Assembly (NCBI GenBank): GCA_013329565.1
Contig: DUJZ01000045.1
Coordinates: 1-13,321, forward strand
Direction: 5' to 3'
Source of the DNA: Methanomassiliicoccales archaeon
Lineage (GTDB): Archaea > Thermoplasmatota > Thermoplasmata > Methanomassiliicoccales > UBA472
Length of the DNA stretch: 13,321 nucleotides
Position 1 is the stretch's first letter. Every line of letters begins with the position of its first letter. The position numbers and the translations under genes are program-made. A model generated the notes under the pieces. That model had not been told where the DNA came from. It ran no database searches and saw only the letters and a list, made by a program, of their open reading frames with translations. This document shows, one piece after another, positions 1 to 5,791 of the stretch.

Positions 1-237
1 GAGGACTTCATGCTCTCCCATATCGACAAGGTGTGGCACATGCACTTCCATGATTGGGACGGCAGGAGCGACCATCAGATACCGTTCACCGGTCAGCTGC
101 AGTGCGACCGATATCTGAGCTTGGCGAACGACAAACACATGTCCGTGCTCGTCGAGGTCAAGACCGAGGAGGCGGTGCGCTCCGCCATAAGGATCATGCG
201 CGACCGGGGTTGCATTCCGGCCTCGAGGTCATTTTAA
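1..237 (+). CDS. Sugar phosphate isomerase/epimerase-like TIM barrel protein, C-terminal part
   Basis: Only the last 78 codons are in the window; the gene enters from the left edge in frame 1 and ends with two consecutive TAA codons at 235-240. The visible part has the metal-binding end of the xylose isomerase-like/AP endonuclease 2 TIM barrel fold: a strand ending in HMHFHDWDG, then a DH pair followed by IPFTGQL, then the strand VLVEVKTEE and a closing helix. In this family the H/D/E residues of these strands bind a divalent metal and the substrate is usually a sugar, sugar phosphate or inosose. Substrate cannot be told from the C-terminus. An endonuclease IV role is less likely but not excluded. 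It lies 129 bases before the next gene, which has its own promoter. Confidence 0.7.
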   Translation, partial: EDFMLSHIDKVWHMHFHDWDGRSDHQIPFTGQLQCDRYLSLANDKHMSVLVEVKTEEAVRSAIRIMRDRGCIPASRSF

Positions 238-324
238 TAACCCAAATGGTCATGGCAATCGCTACGGCGCACTGGCTATCCGATCTGGGCCAGCTGTTTC
301 TGGGTCATATTTCTGTTGCAATGG

Positions 325-360
325 TTTATAACGCCTGTTTCGCATTTCTTTTACAGGTGA
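325..360 (+). promoter_or_regulatory. TATA-like box and Shine-Dalgarno site for the PPOX-like gene
   Basis: The box TTTATA at 325-330 lies about 40 bases before the ATG at 367, and a Shine-Dalgarno-like AGGTGA at 355-360 lies 6 bases before it. The spacing predicts a start of transcription near 352-356, giving a very short leader. This is an archaeal-type layout read from sequence only. The rest of the 238-366 gap shows no clear hairpin or gene. Confidence 0.4.
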
Positions 361-366
361 AAAAAC

Positions 367-777
367 ATGGTAGCGATACCGGATGAGGTCATGAAGATCC
401 TCAACGACCCCGCGTCGGTGAGGGTCATTGCCACGAAATCGGAGAAGGGAGACGTTCACATCATCCAGGCCGGAAGCATCATGGCTCCGGCCCCGGACAC
501 CGTGGTCATCGGGGCGGTCCTGATGAAGCGCACCGGGAAGAACCTGGAAGGAATGAAGTCCAGGGGAGAGATGGTCTCCATACTCGCCGGAAGCAAGGGG
601 CAGTCCTACGAGATCAGGGCGAAGGTCAAGGAGTTGGCCACGTCCGGACCGATCTTCGAGGGCATGAACGCCGAGCTGGCCAAGACGGGCATGAAAGCGA
701 GCGGGGTATGGATGTTCGAGGTCAAGGAGGTCTGGAACCAGAGCGCCAACCATTACGCTGGCACCAAGATGGTCTGA
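367..777 (+). CDS. Pyridoxamine 5'-phosphate oxidase-like FMN-binding protein
   Basis: A 136-residue protein that looks like a single small split-barrel flavoprotein of the PPOX-like superfamily. The start MVAIPDEVMKIL is followed by strands in the order typical of the family (VRVIATKSEKGDVHIIQAG, then TVVIGAVLMKRTGKNLE, then MVSILAG, then YEIRAKVKEL) and a C-terminal strand ending in WMFEVKEVWNQ. Small members of this family bind FMN or F420, often as dimers, and act as reductases or flavin carriers; true PdxH is much longer (about 200 residues), so vitamin B6 synthesis is unlikely. The start has an AGGTGA site 6 bases upstream. It is a single-gene unit, ending 11 bases before the convergent hisD stop. 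The substrate is unknown. Confidence 0.72.
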   Translation: MVAIPDEVMKILNDPASVRVIATKSEKGDVHIIQAGSIMAPAPDTVVIGAVLMKRTGKNLEGMKSRGEMVSILAGSKGQSYEIRAKVKELATSGPIFEGMNAELAKTGMKASGVWMFEVKEVWNQSANHYAGTKMV

Positions 778-788
778 GGACCATCCCT

Positions 789-2036
789 TTATCTTTTCAG
801 ACGCACGCGCACCGATTCGGCGTGCGCGTGCAGACCTTCCGTCTCAGCCAACCGCACGGTCGCTGGCGCCAGCTCTTCCAGTGTTTTCATATCTAGCATC
901 TGCACTGACGAGCGCTTCATGAAGTGCAATACGTCCAGACCGGAGTGCACCGCGGCGTTCCCGGCCGTCGGCAGGACGTGGTCCGTTCCGGTGGTGTAGT
1001 CGCCGCAAGCGACCGGCGAGTTATCACCAAGGAATATCGCACCGGCCGTTTCGATGAACGGCAGAATGGAAAGGGGATCGGACGTCTGGACGGAAAGGTG
1101 CTCCGGCGCCAGTTCGTTGCATACCGACACTCCTTCCATCATATCCTTTACCATGATGTAGCCGCTGTTCTTCAGAGATGACCGGATGAGCTCCTGCCGA
1201 TCGCTCTTTTGAACGCTATCGATTATGATCGTTCCGACCTTCTTCACCAGGTCCAGGTCGTCAGTGACCAGGGCGCAGGCCGAGTCGGGACCGTGTTCGG
1301 CCTGGGCCAGGATGTCCGCCGCAATGTTCTCCGGTCTAGCCGTTCCATCGGCCAGAACCACTATCTCGCTGGGTCCGGCCGGGAAGTCCATCTCCACCTC
1401 CTGGCGCAGAAGCACTTTGGCCGCCGTTACGTAGACGTTCCCGGGACCGACGATCTTCTGGACCCTGGGCACGCTCTGCGTCCCCAGCCCCATGGCCGCT
1501 ATGGCCTGGGCGCCGCCGCACTTGAATATGGTATCCACTCCGGCCATGTCCAAGGCCACCAACGTCAGGGGGTGTATCGGCGGGGGCGTGCACGCTATGA
1601 CGTCACGAACGCCAGCCACCTTGGCCGGCACCGCGCACATGAGCGCCGTGCTGGGATAGGAGGCCTTCCCTCCCGGGATGTAGATGCCCATCGAGGACAG
1701 GGGCGAGTACTTCCAGCCCAGGGAGCTCTCCCCGTCCTTGAACAGCGTCACGTCCTCCGGGCGCTGCTTCCGGTGATATGCTTCGATCCGCGTCCGGGCG
1801 AAGTTCAACGCGTCCAGTAATTGCTGGTCGACCTCCGAGTAAGCCTCGTCTATCTCCGCCCTGCTCACCCTGAGATCGGAAAGCTCGACCTTGTCGAAGC
1901 GGGCGGTGAGCCTGAGGATGGCGGGATCTCCCTCTCTTCGCACCTGCTCTATGATGTCGCTGACGGTCGGAAAGACCTTGCTCAGGTCGGAGCGTCCCCG
2001 GGCCTTCCAGGACTCGACGGACAGGGCTTGCCACAT
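789..2036 (-). CDS. hisD: Histidinol dehydrogenase
   Basis: A 415-residue protein of normal family length. HisD carries out the last two steps of histidine synthesis: NAD-dependent oxidation of L-histidinol to histidinal and then to L-histidine, using one zinc ion in a cytoplasmic homodimer. All key residues can be seen: Q245 and H248 in AQAEHGPDS, the catalytic pair E312-H313 in ELAPEHL, D346 in CGDYTTGTDH and the last histidine H405 in EGLHAHAES; the NAD-site loop IVGPGNVYV is at 195-203. The start ATG has no Shine-Dalgarno site but a TATA-like box 26 bases upstream, which fits a leaderless transcript. No other his gene is in the window, so hisD sits outside a histidine operon, last in a minus-strand run behind the thioredoxin gene. 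Confidence 0.96.
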   Translation of the reverse strand: MWQALSVESWKARGRSDLSKVFPTVSDIIEQVRREGDPAILRLTARFDKVELSDLRVSRAEIDEAYSEVDQQLLDALNFARTRIEAYHRKQRPEDVTLFKDGESSLGWKYSPLSSMGIYIPGGKASYPSTALMCAVPAKVAGVRDVIACTPPPIHPLTLVALDMAGVDTIFKCGGAQAIAAMGLGTQSVPRVQKIVGPGNVYVTAAKVLLRQEVEMDFPAGPSEIVVLADGTARPENIAADILAQAEHGPDSACALVTDDLDLVKKVGTIIIDSVQKSDRQELIRSSLKNSGYIMVKDMMEGVSVCNELAPEHLSVQTSDPLSILPFIETAGAIFLGDNSPVACGDYTTGTDHVLPTAGNAAVHSGLDVLHFMKRSSVQMLDMKTLEELAPATVRLAETEGLHAHAESVRVRLKR

Positions 2037-2055
2037 GAAGGGGTGATTGATGCGG

Positions 2056-2066
2056 TATTAGATAAA
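2056..2066 (-). promoter_or_regulatory. TATA-like box for hisD (leaderless)
   Basis: On the minus strand the 33-base gap between the thioredoxin stop and the hisD ATG holds an A/T-rich TTTATCTAATA centred about 26 bases before the ATG. No Shine-Dalgarno site lies in between. This is the spacing expected for an archaeal leaderless promoter, so hisD may be transcribed on its own as well as by read-through. Confidence 0.4.
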
Positions 2067-2069
2067 GGC

Positions 2070-2456
2070 TCAGCCGTAGCCATCCATCTCGTAGCTGACG
2101 CGTTTCCCCGGAGGGCAGGACGCTGAATGCCGTATGAGGTCCCTTACGGTGTTCCGAAGCACCGTGGCGTTGATGTAACCGACGGCGCCGCCGATCCTCT
2201 CGCCCTTGCAGAAGTAGACGAAGGTCGGTGTGCCGGCGATCTGGTACCTGGAGGCCAGCTTTGTGTTGTGGTCGGTGTTGATCCTCATGAACACCGTGTC
2301 CGGCCCCAGATCCTTCTGGGCCTTCACGACCTCCGGTTCCACCTCTTTGCAGACGGAGCACCCAGGGGACCAGAACTCCAGCACGATGAAGCGCTTTTCC
2401 CTGCGCAACAGGTCCAGGAACAGCTCGTCGCTGACGTCCTTGATGTCACCGGCCAT
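2070..2456 (-). CDS. Thioredoxin family protein
   Basis: A 128-residue thioredoxin-fold protein. The redox site reads WSPGCSVCKE with C33 and C36, differing from the usual WCGPC; the cis-proline loop IAGTPTFVYF puts the cis-Pro at residue 77. There is a short C-terminal tail with an extra cysteine (C114) and another cysteine after the cis-Pro loop (C83). No signal peptide is seen, so it should act in the cytoplasm as a disulfide reductase or thiol carrier. It starts 6 bases after the stop of the 243-residue CxxC gene, so the two are probably translated from one message. The partner reductase is not obvious; the plus-strand FTR-type reductase at 4799 is one candidate. The CSVC motif suggests a redox potential or partner unlike classic TrxA. 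Confidence 0.88.
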   Translation of the reverse strand: MAGDIKDVSDELFLDLLRREKRFIVLEFWSPGCSVCKEVEPEVVKAQKDLGPDTVFMRINTDHNTKLASRYQIAGTPTFVYFCKGERIGGAVGYINATVLRNTVRDLIRHSASCPPGKRVSYEMDGYG

Positions 2457-2462
2457 GCCATC

Positions 2463-3194
2463 TCATAGGGGCGTCTTGACCCAATAACCCTTTTCCTTGC
2501 GCTTGTCCACCCCGTCCTTGCAGTAGCGGGTCTCCAGCTTGAAATCGATGTCGTACTCGTTGGCCATGGCCCATTGGTGGCTGAACTCCGCGGCACCGCG
2601 CACGGTGAGCTCGATGGCCATGAACAGCATCTCGATCTCTTCGTCGCCAGGCACTCCATCGTCCTGGCAGGTCCAGTCGTACCGGAGAACCTTCTCCACC
2701 GTGGGGAACAGGTTCCCGTCGGTCCGGCGGAACTGGTCCTTGAAGACCGTGAAATCGATGGATGACGGTTCGCGTCCCAGGTTATTCTTGACCTTCAGGA
2801 ACAGCACTTCCGATTTGCCTATCTCTTCCAGCACCCTTTCCACCCTTTCCTTCCGGTTCTGAGGGGAGAAGAAACCGTCTATGGACACTTCCGCGGAGTG
2901 CTCGGTGATCCCGCGCTCGCACTCCTTCATCAGCTCCATCAACGGCGCCAGTTCGTCAAGCATGACCAGGACCATGGCGTACCTGGTCCTTCTCCTGCCA
3001 AGGTAATCGGGAAGCTCCGAGAGGGCGCGGTAGGCGTTGACGTGACCAAGAAGGTGAACCGACATGTCCAGCACCCGGAGGTGCGCCTCGTTTATCTCCA
3101 ACCGCAGGTCCGCTCCGCCGGAAACGGCCGACATCTTCACCGGTCCGGTACTGGCCGGATGCCCGTCGCTGTTGCATATGGTGCATTTCGTCAT
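2463..3194 (-). CDS. Conserved-looking protein of unknown function with N-terminal CxxC
   Basis: A 243-residue protein that I do not recognise. It opens with MTKCTICNSDGH, where C4 and C7 plus H12 could form half of a zinc or redox site; single cysteines follow in KECERG, DWTCQDD and TRYCKDG. The middle (about 45-150) is rich in helices with charged faces (for example ELAPLMELMKECERGI and RKERVERVLEEIGKSE). No signal peptide or membrane segment is visible. It lies between an 88-residue CxxC protein (34-base gap) and a thioredoxin (6-base gap), so a role in thiol or metal handling is plausible but only by neighbourhood. There is no Shine-Dalgarno site before the ATG; the reading frame, codon use and tight packing support a real gene. 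Confidence 0.72.
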   Translation of the reverse strand: MTKCTICNSDGHPASTGPVKMSAVSGGADLRLEINEAHLRVLDMSVHLLGHVNAYRALSELPDYLGRRRTRYAMVLVMLDELAPLMELMKECERGITEHSAEVSIDGFFSPQNRKERVERVLEEIGKSEVLFLKVKNNLGREPSSIDFTVFKDQFRRTDGNLFPTVEKVLRYDWTCQDDGVPGDEEIEMLFMAIELTVRGAAEFSHQWAMANEYDIDFKLETRYCKDGVDKRKEKGYWVKTPL

Positions 3195-3228
3195 GTGATC
3201 GCTCGAGTATCGGAATTAGGAACGGGTT

Positions 3229-3495
3229 TCAGCCGAAGCGGCGCTGATAGTCCTGCAGCAGTGCGGCCTGATAATCCTTTTCCATGGACGGCGGGACGTA
3301 GTCCAGGCGCTTGACCTCGTTAAGCAAGGCCGCTCCAAGCTCTGACCCCTTAAGTTCGCGGGAGCGGACGTCCTTCATTATATCGTCCAGGGCGTTGATT
3401 CCTATCTCCCTTCCCTTGACCAGCAGCTTGGGGGTCTCGTCCAATTGGATAGCGTCGAGGCTATTGTCGCACTTCTTGCAGTCGGCCATAGACAT
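3229..3495 (-). CDS. Small CxxC protein of a conserved archaeal/bacterial family
   Basis: An 88-residue protein that begins with MSMADCKKCDN (C6 and C9), followed by a short sheet-like part (PKLLVKGREIGINALDDIM) and a C-terminal part with LDYVPPSMEKDYQAALL. From memory, this build (CxxC, a GI-x-x-LD turn, then Y-x-PP and a Y-x-x-ALL-x-x-Y helix) recurs in small proteins of anaerobic archaea and bacteria, some loosely annotated as NAC-family factors and found near redox genes; their function is not known. A longer reading to 3603 would run back into marC and lacks a ribosome site. The start at 3495 is chosen because GAGGTG lies 5 bases upstream; the ATG two codons later is also possible. Confidence 0.75.
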   Translation of the reverse strand: MSMADCKKCDNSLDAIQLDETPKLLVKGREIGINALDDIMKDVRSRELKGSELGAALLNEVKRLDYVPPSMEKDYQAALLQDYQRRFG

Positions 3496-3500
3496 CCTAG

Positions 3501-3506
3501 CACCTC
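3501..3506 (-). promoter_or_regulatory. Shine-Dalgarno site that sets the start of the small CxxC gene
   Basis: GAGGTG on the minus strand, 5 bases before the ATG at 3495 and 11 before the second ATG at 3489. It excludes the much longer reading that overlaps marC. Confidence 0.6.
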
Positions 3507-3523
3507 GTTCGTGCGCGAATGAT

Positions 3524-3529
3524 AAAAAA
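3524..3529 (-). terminator. Oligo-T tract after marC, possible archaeal terminator or promoter element
   Basis: Read on the minus strand, six T residues (inside GTTTTTTATC) lie 15 bases after the marC stop. Archaeal RNA polymerase stops at such U-rich tracts without a hairpin. The same A/T stretch could be a TATA box for the small CxxC gene, since it lies about 30 bases before its ATG. Both roles are possible. Confidence 0.35.
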
Positions 3530-3544
3530 CTTTGCTTGATCGCA

Positions 3545-4162
3545 TCACAGCGGGAGAAGCGTGAGGCCCAGGTCAAGGCTGTGCAGCACGTAGTCCACCG
3601 CACCGCGCATGATGAACTCCACGGCCATGGCAGCCAGCAGCATCCCGATGATCTTGGAGAACACGTCGATGGCGTTGTTCCCGACCTTCTGGGATATGAA
3701 CAGGGAGTTGCGCATGATGCCCCAGGTTATGGCCAGACTTATTACTCCGGCGATCAGCACGGTGAAGTGGCCGTAGAGGTCAACGAGAAGGATGGCGGTG
3801 GTTATCACTCCCGGGCCGCTGAGCAGCGGAGTGGCTATTATCACCCAGGCCACGCTGGTCTCCTCCTTCTTGCTCATCTGCAGGGAGAAGATGATCTCCA
3901 TGGCCATCAGGAGCAGCACTATCCCGCCAGCGATGCGGAACGCGTCCACCGAGATGCTGAACAGCGCCAGAAGCTCGGTGCCGATCAGGGCGAAGATGAC
4001 GAAGAGTATGCCAGCCATCAGCACCGCCTTGTTGGCGCTGACCATCTGCTCCTTCTGCGTCTGGTCCCTGGTCAGGGTTATGAACATCGGAACTGCGGCG
4101 AACGGGTCGAAGATGAAGAACAGCAACGTGGTGGCGTAAATGAGCTCTTCGAACCCCGGCAT
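3545..4162 (-). CDS. marC: MarC family integral membrane protein
   Basis: A 205-residue, very hydrophobic protein with about six membrane helices (roughly residues 8-30, 47-68, 73-94, 105-127, 134-152 and 167-187). It has the family marks DPFAAVP near residue 19 in the first helix and ATPLLSGPGVI at 110-120 in the fourth, at the normal family length. MarC proteins (UPF0056) were once linked to multiple antibiotic resistance, but that role was not upheld and their function is unknown; transport of a small solute across the cytoplasmic membrane is the usual guess. The gene has no Shine-Dalgarno site and its ATG lies 27 bases from a TATA-like box, so it is probably leaderless and heads the minus-strand run. 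It is divergent from the broken nitroreductase. Confidence 0.9.
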   Translation of the reverse strand: MPGFEELIYATTLLFFIFDPFAAVPMFITLTRDQTQKEQMVSANKAVLMAGILFVIFALIGTELLALFSISVDAFRIAGGIVLLLMAMEIIFSLQMSKKEETSVAWVIIATPLLSGPGVITTAILLVDLYGHFTVLIAGVISLAITWGIMRNSLFISQKVGNNAIDVFSKIIGMLLAAMAVEFIMRGAVDYVLHSLDLGLTLLPL

Positions 4163-4185
4163 GATGCTACGTAGCCGGAGGCCTG

Positions 4186-4192
4186 ATATACA
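4186..4192 (-). promoter_or_regulatory. TATA-like box for marC (leaderless)
   Basis: TGTATAT on the minus strand, preceded by an A-rich stretch, is centred 27 bases before the marC ATG with no Shine-Dalgarno site between. This is the expected geometry for a leaderless archaeal transcript. Confidence 0.5.
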
Positions 4193-4210
4193 TTTTTCGC
4201 ACCACCTCGA

Positions 4211-4220
4211 TAATTATATG
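4211..4220 (+). promoter_or_regulatory. TATA-like box for the nitroreductase remnant
   Basis: TAATTATATG on the plus strand is centred about 30 bases before the ATG at 4246. It shares the 83-base divergent gap with the marC box, so the promoter seems preserved although the gene behind it is broken. Confidence 0.45.
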
Positions 4221-4245
4221 TTCGCCGGGCTTCCTTGGAACATCG

Positions 4246-4753
4246 ATGACGGAGGACCCGATCCTTGAAAGGAGGGGCGTCCGGCGCTATACTGCGAAGG
4301 ACGTGGAGGAGAAGGACGTGAGAAAGCTTTTGGAGGCGGGAATGTCCGCCCCCTCCGCCGGCAACGAGCGCCCGTGACACTACGTGGTCATCAAGGACCG
4401 CCGGACGCTGGAAGGGATCATGGAGTTCCACCCCCACGCCAAGATGCTCAAGGAGTGCGCCGGGGCCCATACTGGTGTGCGGCGATCCGTCGCTTGAAAA
4501 GTACCCCGGCCTCTGGGTGCAGGATTGCTCGGCCGCGACCGAGAACATCCTGATCATGGCGGTGCAGCTCAACCTCGGCGCGGTTCGGCTGGGCATATAT
4601 CCCATCGAGGAACGGGTCAGCGGGCCGCGCGATCTGGTAGGCGTTCCCGATGAGGTCGTCCCGTTCTCGTTGATCCCCTACGGCCATCCCGCCGAGGAAC
4701 GCAAGCTGCTCGACCGCTACGACGGGGAAAGGGTTCATCGCGAGAGATGGTGA
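4246..4753 (+). pseudogene. Nitroreductase family protein, disrupted by a stop codon and a frameshift
   Basis: The reading starts at ATG 4246 with the FMN-site start of a nitroreductase (LERRGVRRYTAKDV) and reaches APSAGNERP, where family members continue with W-H. Here the Trp codon is TGA at 4375-4377, one base from TGG, and the frame then goes on with HYVVIKDRRTLEGIM. A second lesion near the G4/C3 run at 4462-4468 moves the frame by one (an extra base, or two lost): downstream, frame 2 gives ILVCGDPSLEK, then DCSAATENILIMAVQLNLGA, and the normal family end PYGHPAEER...YDGERVHRERW. Total length (about 169 codons) matches an intact short nitroreductase. These bind FMN and reduce nitro compounds, quinones or flavins with NAD(P)H. 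The rest of the protein is well kept, so decay is recent, or the lesions are sequencing errors. Confidence 0.85.
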
Positions 4754-4763
4754 ACCTAAATCA

Positions 4764-4772
4764 TTTTATTAT
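4764..4772 (+). promoter_or_regulatory. TATA-like box for the disulfide reductase-lipoate ligase operon
   Basis: TTTTATTAT lies in the 45-base gap before the reductase gene, centred about 31 bases before the ATG at 4799. Only a weak GGGGTAAC lies before the ATG, so the message is probably leaderless or nearly so. This would drive the four genes from 4799 to 6534. Confidence 0.45.
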
Positions 4773-4798
4773 CGGGTTACGTATGACAATGGGGTAAC

Positions 4799-5230
4799 AT
4801 GAAGAAGCTTTGGAGATGCCACGTCTGCAATGACATACACCTCGGGAACAAGCCACCGGAGGTATGTCCCACTTGCGGAGCAAGGAACGCGTTCGTGCTC
4901 TCGGACCTCGGCGAGGCTTTGGAGATCATCGGCAAGGACCACCCTCCCCTGGACGACCAGGTCAAGGTGCAAGCGGCCTGGAAGCAGTTCTCCGATCAGA
5001 GCCCGACCATTAAGCTCACCGACAAACCGGACGAGGTCGAACTTCTTTCGAAAGGGGTCCTGGAGAACCTCAAGGGAAAAGGGCAGAGATATTGCCCCTG
5101 CCGCATCACAACCGGCGATCGCGGCAAGGACCTGAGCCTCATCTGCCCGTGCAACTTCATCAGGCAGCCGACCTTCAAGGAGGAAGGCGAGTGCTGGTGC
5201 GGGCTTTTCGTCAAGAGGGATGCGCAATGA
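4799..5230 (+). CDS. Rubredoxin-domain ferredoxin:disulfide (thioredoxin) reductase, catalytic subunit type
   Basis: A 143-residue two-domain protein. Residues 5-30 form a short rubredoxin-like iron or zinc knuckle (C7-x2-C10 and C23-x2-C26 in WRCHVC and EVCPTCGA). Residues 80-143 match the catalytic subunit of ferredoxin:thioredoxin reductase, with C99-x-C101, C116-x-C118 and C132-x-C134 (CPC, CPC, CWC); these hold a 4Fe-4S cluster next to a redox disulfide. Spacing is CPC-x14-CPC-x13-CWC, while plant-type FTR has about x16 and x8 and ends in CHC. Related methanogen enzymes pass ferredoxin electrons one at a time to a glutaredoxin/thioredoxin-like partner. The next gene, overlapping by ATGA, encodes just such a partner. 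The helical linker (35-80) is not assigned. Cytoplasmic. Confidence 0.85.
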   Translation: MKKLWRCHVCNDIHLGNKPPEVCPTCGARNAFVLSDLGEALEIIGKDHPPLDDQVKVQAAWKQFSDQSPTIKLTDKPDEVELLSKGVLENLKGKGQRYCPCRITTGDRGKDLSLICPCNFIRQPTFKEEGECWCGLFVKRDAQ

Positions 5231-5511
5231 GCGAGAAAAGGCTGATCTGGTTCCATGGAAGGGAGTGCCCCCACTGCCGCAAGCTGGCGCCAGTGGTCGA
5301 CCAGTTCGAGGCGGAGACGGGTATAAAGTTGGAAAGGCTTGAGGTCTGGCACAACGAGGAGAACGCCAAGATGATGCGTACTCTCGCCGACATCATAGCT
5401 CCGGCCTGCGGCGGGGACCTTGGAGTTCCCGCCTTCTACAACGAGGCCACCGGCAAGGCCATCTGCGGACGCATCGACATGGCGAAGCTCGTGGCCTGGG
5501 CCAAGGAGTGA
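5227..5511 (+). CDS. Glutaredoxin/thioredoxin-like protein (CPHC)
   Basis: A 94-residue single thioredoxin-fold protein: strand RLIWFHG, redox site ECPHCRKL with C14 and C17, a helix, strand KLERLEVWHN, and cis-proline loop LGVPAFYNE with the cis-Pro at residue 68. It has two more cysteines, C61 in PACGGD and C80 in AICGR, beside the redox site. The ATG overlaps the stop of the reductase gene (ATGA), a sign of translational coupling, so it is most likely the electron acceptor of that reductase. In methanogens a comparable pair feeds a ribonucleotide reductase; no such gene is in the window. Here the following genes are the two lipoate ligase subunits, so a lipoyl or other dithiol target should be considered. 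No signal peptide. Confidence 0.85.
   Translation: MSEKRLIWFHGRECPHCRKLAPVVDQFEAETGIKLERLEVWHNEENAKMMRTLADIIAPACGGDLGVPAFYNEATGKAICGRIDMAKLVAWAKE
5503..5508 (+). promoter_or_regulatory. Shine-Dalgarno site that sets a TTG start for lplB
   Basis: AAGGAG lies inside the last codons of the glutaredoxin gene, 7 bases before TTG at 5516. No ATG or GTG in this frame lies near, and earlier in-frame starts would run through the glutaredoxin gene, so TTG is the best start. Confidence 0.6.
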
Positions 5512-5515
5512 GCTC

Positions 5516-5791
5516 TTGGAGAGACGGGTCAGGGTCGCCGGAGGAAAGACCCTGGCCTTGGACTTCGAGTGCCAGGGCGAACAGGTTGTCAGGATAAGGA
5601 TCAGCGGCGACTTCTTCTTCTACCCCGAGGAAGGGCTGGAACGTCTGGAGTCCTTCTTGATCGAGGAGAATGCCTGGAAGGCCGACGACCCGGAAGGGAT
5701 CATCGCGAAATTTCTTTTAGAGAACAGGTTCCAGGCGGTGGGCTTCGGCCCATCGGACCTGGCCTATCTGCTGAGGGGATTGAGATGCTGA
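5516..5791 (+). CDS. lplB: Lipoate-protein ligase accessory subunit (LplA C-terminal domain as a separate protein)
   Basis: A 91-residue protein matching the C-terminal domain of one-piece lipoate ligases: a basic start (ERRVRVAGGKTL), strands around VVRIRISGDFFFYPEEGLE, the helix LERLESFLIE, and an end with FQAVGFGPSDLAYLLRGL. In Thermoplasma acidophilum the ligase is likewise split into LplA and LplB, and LplB is needed for activation of lipoate to lipoyl-AMP. Here lplB comes first and overlaps lplA by 7 bases (ATGCTGA), so the two are made in step. The start codon is TTG with a good Shine-Dalgarno site, giving the protein the usual length. It is 4 bases behind the glutaredoxin stop, in one operon with it. 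Standing alone it should have no catalytic activity. Confidence 0.88.
   Translation: MERRVRVAGGKTLALDFECQGEQVVRIRISGDFFFYPEEGLERLESFLIEENAWKADDPEGIIAKFLLENRFQAVGFGPSDLAYLLRGLRC

Noticed and set aside
238..366. Possible riboswitch or small RNA in the gap before the PPOX-like gene
   Set aside because: Short matching stretches such as CTGGGCCAG and CTGGGTCA exist but I could find no stable stem set or known riboswitch core; only a TATA-like box and a ribosome site are supported.
3496..3603. A 36-residue N-terminal extension of the small CxxC protein
   Set aside because: The longer start lies inside marC, the extra residues look like out-of-frame marC, and a Shine-Dalgarno site precedes the internal ATG at 3495.
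3311..4174. Long plus-strand open frame of 287 codons opposite marC and the small CxxC gene
   Set aside because: Composition is non-protein-like and spans two well supported minus-strand genes and their gap; marC motifs settle the coding strand.
4375..4377. In-frame TGA in the nitroreductase as selenocysteine or as a Trp codon (recoded UGA)
   Set aside because: TGA ends 15 of the 18 intact genes here, so it is not a general Trp codon; the family residue at this place is Trp, not Cys, so selenocysteine makes no sense; and a frameshift also breaks the gene.
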